A stretch of 10,281 nt of DNA from Mesorhizobium sp. (GTDB lineage Bacteria; Pseudomonadota; Alphaproteobacteria; Rhizobiales; Rhizobiaceae). Each line of letters opens with the position of its first letter. The first letter of the stretch is position 1. Below, piece by piece: positions 6,836-10,281 of the stretch. Made by a program: the position numbers and the translations under genes. Location: assembly GCA_030698645.1 (NCBI GenBank), contig JAUYMV010000175.1, positions 1 through 10,281 on the forward strand, written 5' to 3'. The notes beneath the pieces are model-generated. The model saw nothing but the letters and a program-made list of their open reading frames with translations, did not search any database and had not been told where the DNA came from.

Positions 6836-7888
6836 ATGGAAAAGCGCCGCGTCGGCCGCACCGATCTTCATGTCTCGAAAATCTGTCTCGGCACCATGAC
6901 CTGGGGCCAGCAGAACAGCGAGGCCGAGGGGCATGCGCAGATGGACTTCGCCTTCGAGCGCGGCGTCAATTTCCTCGACACGGCGGAGATGTATCCGATC
7001 CCGCCGATGCGCGAGACACAGGGGCGGACCGAGACCTATATCGGCAACTGGATGCGCGCGCGGAAGAACCGCGCCGACGTCGTGCTGGCGACCAAGGTCG
7101 TCGGGCGCACCGCGAATGACTGGCTGCGCGGCGACCGTCCGTCGCGCCTGGTGCGCGCCGACATCATGGACGCGATCGACAAATCGCTGAAGCGCCTGCA
7201 GACCGATTATGTCGATCTCTACCAGATCCATTTTCCCGAGCGGCGCATCCAGTGGGGCTCCAACCCGACGCGCGTCGGAAGCTGGCTCGCCAGCCGCGAC
7301 CCCGACGAAACGCCGATCGCGGAGACGATCTCGGTGTTCGAGGAGCTGGTGCGGGCCGGGAAGATCCGCCATTTCGGCCTGTCCAACGAAAGCTCCTGGG
7401 GCGTCATGCGCTACATCGCCGAAAGCGACCGGGGCGTCGGTCCGCGGCCCGTATCGCTGCAGAACGCCTACAACCTCGTCAACCGGACGTTTGAGGTGAA
7501 CCTGGCCGAGGTCTGCGCGCGCGAGGAGGTCAGCCTGCTGCCCTATTCGCCGGTGGCGCAGGGCTACCTGACCGGCAAATACGACCACGGCGCGCGGCCC
7601 GAAGGCTCGCGCACGCAGCTTTTCAACCGCGGCCAGCGCTACGAACTGCCGAATGCCGCCGAGACCCAGCTCGAGTACAACGAAATGGCGCGCTCCTTCG
7701 GCATGGAGCCGGCGCTGTTTGCCAACGCCTTCGTCGTCAGCCGGCCGTTCGTGACCTCCAGCATCATCGGCGCGACGACGTTGCCGCAACTCGAACTTGC
7801 GGTCGCCTCGGCGGAGGTCGAATGGACGTCCGAGATGCAGGATGCGGTCGATGGAATTCACCAGCGGACGGGCAACCCGTGCCCCTAG
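6836..7888 (+). CDS. Aldo/keto reductase, Tas-like
   Basis: This encodes a 350-residue NADPH-dependent oxidoreductase of the aldo/keto reductase superfamily. It resembles E. coli Tas along its length: LGTMTWGQQNSEAE (18-31), then DTAEMYPIPP (48-57), then TQGRTETYIGNW (61-72), then SLKRLQTDYVDLYQIH (117-132). The catalytic tetrad is visible as Asp48, Tyr53, Lys87 and His132. The cofactor-binding region includes GKIRHFGLSNES (about 179-190) and, near the C-terminus, SSIIGATT. The length agrees with Tas (about 346 residues). The ATG at 6836 follows GGAG (6823-6826) by 9 nt; longer in-frame starts would run back into the divergent Rieske coding region. The physiological substrate is not known for this group. 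Being divergent from a Rieske oxygenase with a shared control region suggests, but does not prove, that both act on the same compound class. Confidence 0.92.
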   Translation: MEKRRVGRTDLHVSKICLGTMTWGQQNSEAEGHAQMDFAFERGVNFLDTAEMYPIPPMRETQGRTETYIGNWMRARKNRADVVLATKVVGRTANDWLRGDRPSRLVRADIMDAIDKSLKRLQTDYVDLYQIHFPERRIQWGSNPTRVGSWLASRDPDETPIAETISVFEELVRAGKIRHFGLSNESSWGVMRYIAESDRGVGPRPVSLQNAYNLVNRTFEVNLAEVCAREEVSLLPYSPVAQGYLTGKYDHGARPEGSRTQLFNRGQRYELPNAAETQLEYNEMARSFGMEPALFANAFVVSRPFVTSSIIGATTLPQLELAVASAEVEWTSEMQDAVDGIHQRTGNPCP

Positions 7889-7942
7889 CCTGGTCACGAC
7901 GCGGTGCGGCGAAACGATAGCCGGGCGTTTGGCGCCTTCGGG

Positions 7943-7971
7943 TTGACGCATCCGGCCACGGACGCCAAAAT
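7943..7971 (+). promoter_or_regulatory. Sigma-70-type promoter for the redoxin-dioxygenase fusion gene
   Basis: TTGACG (7943-7948) and CAAAAT (7966-7971) are separated by 17 bp, matching five and four of six consensus bases. Transcription would start near 7978, about 55 nt before the ATG at 8034. This suggests the fusion gene is expressed separately from the aldo/keto reductase, whose stop is 54 bp upstream of the -35 box. Confidence 0.6.
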
Positions 7972-8033
7972 CCGGCAGATCGTGTCAGGGATCATGGTGG
8001 CGTGGCGGGTTCGGCCGCGCGGGGGAGATCAGG

Positions 8034-9164
8034 ATGCCCGCTTATGTCCGCATCGAGCCGGGCGATCCCGCGCCGTGGTTCCGTCAGCGCACGACGGGCG
8101 CCCCGAGCTTCACCTTCGACACCGCTGCCGGGCGCTATATCGTGATGTGTTTTTATGGCACGGCGTCCGACGAGGCCGGCCGCGCGATGCTGCGGATCGT
8201 GACAGAGCATCGCGACCTCTTCGATGACGCAAAACTGTCCTTCTTCGGCATCAGCGTCGATCCGCGTGACGAGAGCGAGGGCCGCGTCGGCGACAGCCTG
8301 CCCGGCGTGCGCCATTTCTGGGATTTCGACGGAACCATCGGCCGGCTCTACGGGAGCCTGCCGCACGACCGGGAGATCCGCAACGGCGGGGTGCGGCGCT
8401 TCTGGCTGGTGCTCGACCCGACCCTGCGGGTCCGCGCGGTGTTCGATGCCAAGCCGGATGCAAGCGAGCGCCACGATATCGCGGACTATCTCGGCAAGCT
8501 GCCGCCGGTTGCCCGCTTCGCGGGATTCGAAATGCCGGTTCCAATTCTCATCCTGCCGAATGTGTTTGAACCTGAACTCTGCCAGCGCCTGATCGACCTC
8601 TATGAGGAGAATGGCGGGGAGGAAACCGGATTGATGCGCGAGGTGGGCGGAAAGACCGCCATGGTCCTGGACCCTCAGCACAAGCGCCGGTCGGACTACA
8701 CGATCGTCGATCCCGATCTGATCGCGTCGCTGCAGAGCAGGATCAGAAGGCGCGTCGTGCCCGAGATCGCCAAGATCCACCAGTTCCACGTCACCCGCAT
8801 GGAGCGCTACATCGTCGCCTGCTATGACAGCGAAACCGGCGGCCATTTCCGCGCGCACCGCGACAACACGACGAAGGGGACCGCGCACCGGCGTTTCGCG
8901 GTGTCGATAAACCTGAACGACGGTTTCGAGGGCGGCCGCGTCGGGTTTCCGGAGTTCGGGCCTGTCGATTTCAAGCCACCCCCGGGCGGCGCCGTGGTAT
9001 TTTCCTGTTCCCTGCTGCACAAGGTATCAACCGTAACCAGCGGAAAGCGCTATGCCTTTCTTCCTTTCCTCTATGACGATGCCGCGGCGGCAATCCGTGC
9101 GGCGAACAACAAGTTCCTCGATCCGGGCTTGCCCGCCTATCGCTCAGGCGGCGCCGAGCCATAG
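8034..9164 (+). CDS. Fusion of a cysteine-less peroxiredoxin-like domain and a 2OG-Fe(II) dioxygenase
   Basis: This is a 376-residue, apparently cytoplasmic, two-domain protein. Residues 1-160 have the AhpC/TSA peroxiredoxin pattern: PGDPAPWF (9-16), the strand YIVMCFYG (35-42), FFGISVDP (70-77), WDFDGTIGRLYG (96-107) and the Arg-containing strand VRRFWLVLD (120-128). The stretch after FYG that normally carries the peroxidatic cysteine reads TASDEAG, so the catalytic Cys is absent; the only cysteine in the domain is Cys39. Residues 165-350 form a 2-oxoglutarate/Fe(II) dioxygenase of the prolyl-hydroxylase-like class, with iron ligands His275, Asp277 (HRD) and His329, and Arg339 placed to bind 2-oxoglutarate. 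The ATG has GGAG (8024-8027) 6 nt upstream. The N-domain may bind a protein partner or substrate rather than reduce peroxide. The target of hydroxylation is unknown. Confidence 0.87.
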   Translation: MPAYVRIEPGDPAPWFRQRTTGAPSFTFDTAAGRYIVMCFYGTASDEAGRAMLRIVTEHRDLFDDAKLSFFGISVDPRDESEGRVGDSLPGVRHFWDFDGTIGRLYGSLPHDREIRNGGVRRFWLVLDPTLRVRAVFDAKPDASERHDIADYLGKLPPVARFAGFEMPVPILILPNVFEPELCQRLIDLYEENGGEETGLMREVGGKTAMVLDPQHKRRSDYTIVDPDLIASLQSRIRRRVVPEIAKIHQFHVTRMERYIVACYDSETGGHFRAHRDNTTKGTAHRRFAVSINLNDGFEGGRVGFPEFGPVDFKPPPGGAVVFSCSLLHKVSTVTSGKRYAFLPFLYDDAAAAIRAANNKFLDPGLPAYRSGGAEP

Positions 9165-9260
9165 AGTGTCGCAGCCGCGAAGCGCTGAGTTCGCAACCAG
9201 CCTTTCATTCCGCACATTCCATGTGACAATACCGGGCCGTGTCGCAGCCGAGGATTCGCC
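9165..9260 (+). promoter_or_regulatory. Upstream region of the DegP-like gene: direct and inverted repeats, weak promoter
   Basis: This 96-bp gap precedes the protease. The sequence GTGTCGCAGCCG occurs twice, exactly, at 9166-9177 and 9239-9250, the second copy abutting the ribosome binding site. CACAT-TCC-ATGTG (9213-9225) is a small perfect inverted repeat touching GACAAT (9225-9230), a possible -10 box. The matching -35 (CTTTCA, 9202-9207) is poor. I see no clear heat-shock or envelope-stress sigma consensus. Confidence 0.35.
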
Positions 9261-10281
9261 ATGACCGCCAACCGTTTCGCCATTGCCGCGCTGATGCTCG
9301 CGCTCGGCCTGTTGCCGCTTTCGGCCGGGGCACAGGACAGCCAGGGGCTGCGTGATCTGTTCGGCGGCCTGTTCGGCGGTTCCGAGCAGTCGAAACCGCT
9401 GATCCCGCCGGTCGAGACGCCTGACGGCAAGGTCGACAAGCGCGTGCCTTTCGGCCGGGCCGAGATGCAGCTCTCCTTCGCGCCGCTGGTCAGGCAGACG
9501 GCGCCGGCGGTGGTCAACGTCTACGCCTCGCAGCAGGTGCGGCAGAACTCGCCCTTCATGGGCGACCCGTTCTTCGAGCGCTTCTTCGGCGGCGGCGGCA
9601 ACCAGCCGCCGCGCCAGCAGCAGTCGCTCGGCTCCGGCGTCATCCTCGATCCGTCCGGAATCGTCGTCACCAACTACCATGTCATCCGCGATGCCGACGA
9701 GGTGCGCGTCGCGCTCTCGGACGGCAGCGAATTCGAAAGCCGCGTGGTGCTCAAGGACGAGCGCTCCGACATCGCCGTGCTGAAGATCGATTCCGACATG
9801 CCGTTCCCGACCATTCCGATCGGCGACAGCGATGCGCTGGAAGTCGGTGACCTGGTGCTGGCGATGGGCAATCCGTTCGGCGTTGGCCAGACCACCACCA
9901 GCGGCATTGTCTCAGCGCTCGCCCGCAACCGGGTCGGCATCGCCGATTTCGGCTTCTTCATCCAGACCGACGCGGCGATCAACCCGGGCAATTCGGGCGG
10001 CGCGCTGATCGACATGGCCGGACGGCTGATCGGCATCAATACGGCGATCTATTCGCGCGGCGGCGGCTCGAACGGCATCGGCTTCGCCATTCCCTCCAAC
10101 ATGGTACGCGCGGTCGTCGCGGCCGCCGAACAGGGCAGCGACATCTTCGAGCGGCCCTATGTCGGCGCCGGCTTCGAGGCGGTGACGGCGCAGGTCGCGG
10201 AGGCGCTGGGCCTGGCGCGTCCGTCCGGCGCGCTGGTGTCGTCGGTCGACAAGGACAGTCCCGCGTCGCGCGCCGGCATGC
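9261..10281 (+). CDS. Do/DegP-family periplasmic serine endopeptidase (C-terminal part outside window)
   Basis: The first 340 residues of a trypsin-like HtrA protease are present. A signal peptide ends at about residue 24 (SAGA, then QD). A glycine/phenylalanine-rich linker (LFGGLFGG, 33-40) and a loop FMGDPFFERFFGGGG (99-113) precede the protease core. The catalytic triad is His140 in TNYHVI, Asp170 in RSDIAVL and Ser245 in NPGNSGGAL, all intact. From about residue 299 (PYVGAGFEAV) the first PDZ domain begins and is cut by the window edge; a second PDZ domain is typical of this family but cannot be seen. The ATG has GAGG (9250-9253) 7 nt upstream. The protein degrades or refolds misfolded envelope proteins. 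Whether it is functionally nearer DegP or DegQ cannot be decided here, so no symbol is given. Confidence 0.93.
   Translation, partial: MTANRFAIAALMLALGLLPLSAGAQDSQGLRDLFGGLFGGSEQSKPLIPPVETPDGKVDKRVPFGRAEMQLSFAPLVRQTAPAVVNVYASQQVRQNSPFMGDPFFERFFGGGGNQPPRQQQSLGSGVILDPSGIVVTNYHVIRDADEVRVALSDGSEFESRVVLKDERSDIAVLKIDSDMPFPTIPIGDSDALEVGDLVLAMGNPFGVGQTTTSGIVSALARNRVGIADFGFFIQTDAAINPGNSGGALIDMAGRLIGINTAIYSRGGGSNGIGFAIPSNMVRAVVAAAEQGSDIFERPYVGAGFEAVTAQVAEALGLARPSGALVSSVDKDSPASRAGM

Noticed and set aside
7919..7942. Hairpin-like sequence after the aldo/keto reductase, considered as a terminator
   Set aside because: The stem (CCG/GGCG with CGCC/CGG) is short with a two-base bulge, has no U tract, and abuts the -35 box of the next promoter.
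6830..7951. A 373-codon minus-strand frame antisense to the aldo/keto reductase
   Set aside because: The composition is shadow-like, and the sense frame matches Tas with a complete catalytic tetrad.
7992..9020. A 342-codon minus-strand frame opposite the redoxin-dioxygenase fusion
   Set aside because: It has no recognisable motif, and the sense strand has ordered domain motifs, a ribosome binding site and a promoter.
1..10281. Search for a defence island, phage, transposon or CRISPR array
   Set aside because: No integrase, transposase, nuclease-helicase set, regular repeat-spacer pattern or change in base composition was seen. The genes are ordinary chromosomal families.

Overview
The window is GC-rich, gene-dense DNA with the codon use and gene families of an alphaproteobacterium. 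The best guess is Hyphomicrobiales (a Mesorhizobium/Phyllobacteriaceae-like rhizobial relative); this is inferred from protein style, not from a marker gene. Nine or ten tightly packed genes cover it. No gap between genes exceeds about 180 bp, and I see no tRNA, rRNA, CRISPR array, insertion sequence or phage gene. The many other long open frames are high-GC shadows on other frames.

Layout from left to right. (1) A DUF1624/HGSNAT-type membrane acyltransferase (minus strand, cut by the left edge) is divergent from a major facilitator transporter (724-1923, plus). (2) The transporter converges, 3 bp apart, on a small secreted cysteine-rich YARHG-like protein (1927-2256, minus) that starts at TTG. 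(3) A translationally coupled pair follows: a four-helix di-haem-type cytochrome b (2436-3320, plus) and a Tat-exported, probably lipid-anchored molybdopterin oxidoreductase of the sulfite oxidase fold (3317-4105, plus). Together they look like a membrane-to-periplasm electron-transfer module. (4) On the minus strand lie a CNNM/CBS/CorC 'hemolysin-like' membrane protein (4114-5436) and, upstream of it, a Rieske non-haem iron oxygenase alpha subunit (5502-6680). (5) Divergent from the Rieske gene is a Tas-like aldo/keto reductase (6836-7888, plus). The 155 bp between them hold a perfect 10-bp palindrome and a credible promoter. (6) A fusion of a peroxiredoxin-like domain that has lost its peroxidatic cysteine with a 2-oxoglutarate/Fe(II) dioxygenase (8034-9164, plus) has its own good promoter. 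(7) A Do/DegP-family periplasmic protease (9261 onward, plus) runs off the right edge.

The genes are mostly housekeeping, envelope and redox functions rather than one pathway. Three parts invite follow-up: the cytochrome b/molybdoenzyme pair, the divergent Rieske oxygenase/aldo-keto reductase locus with its shared control region, and the cysteine-less redoxin-dioxygenase fusion. I saw no clear sign of a wholly new defence or mobile system.
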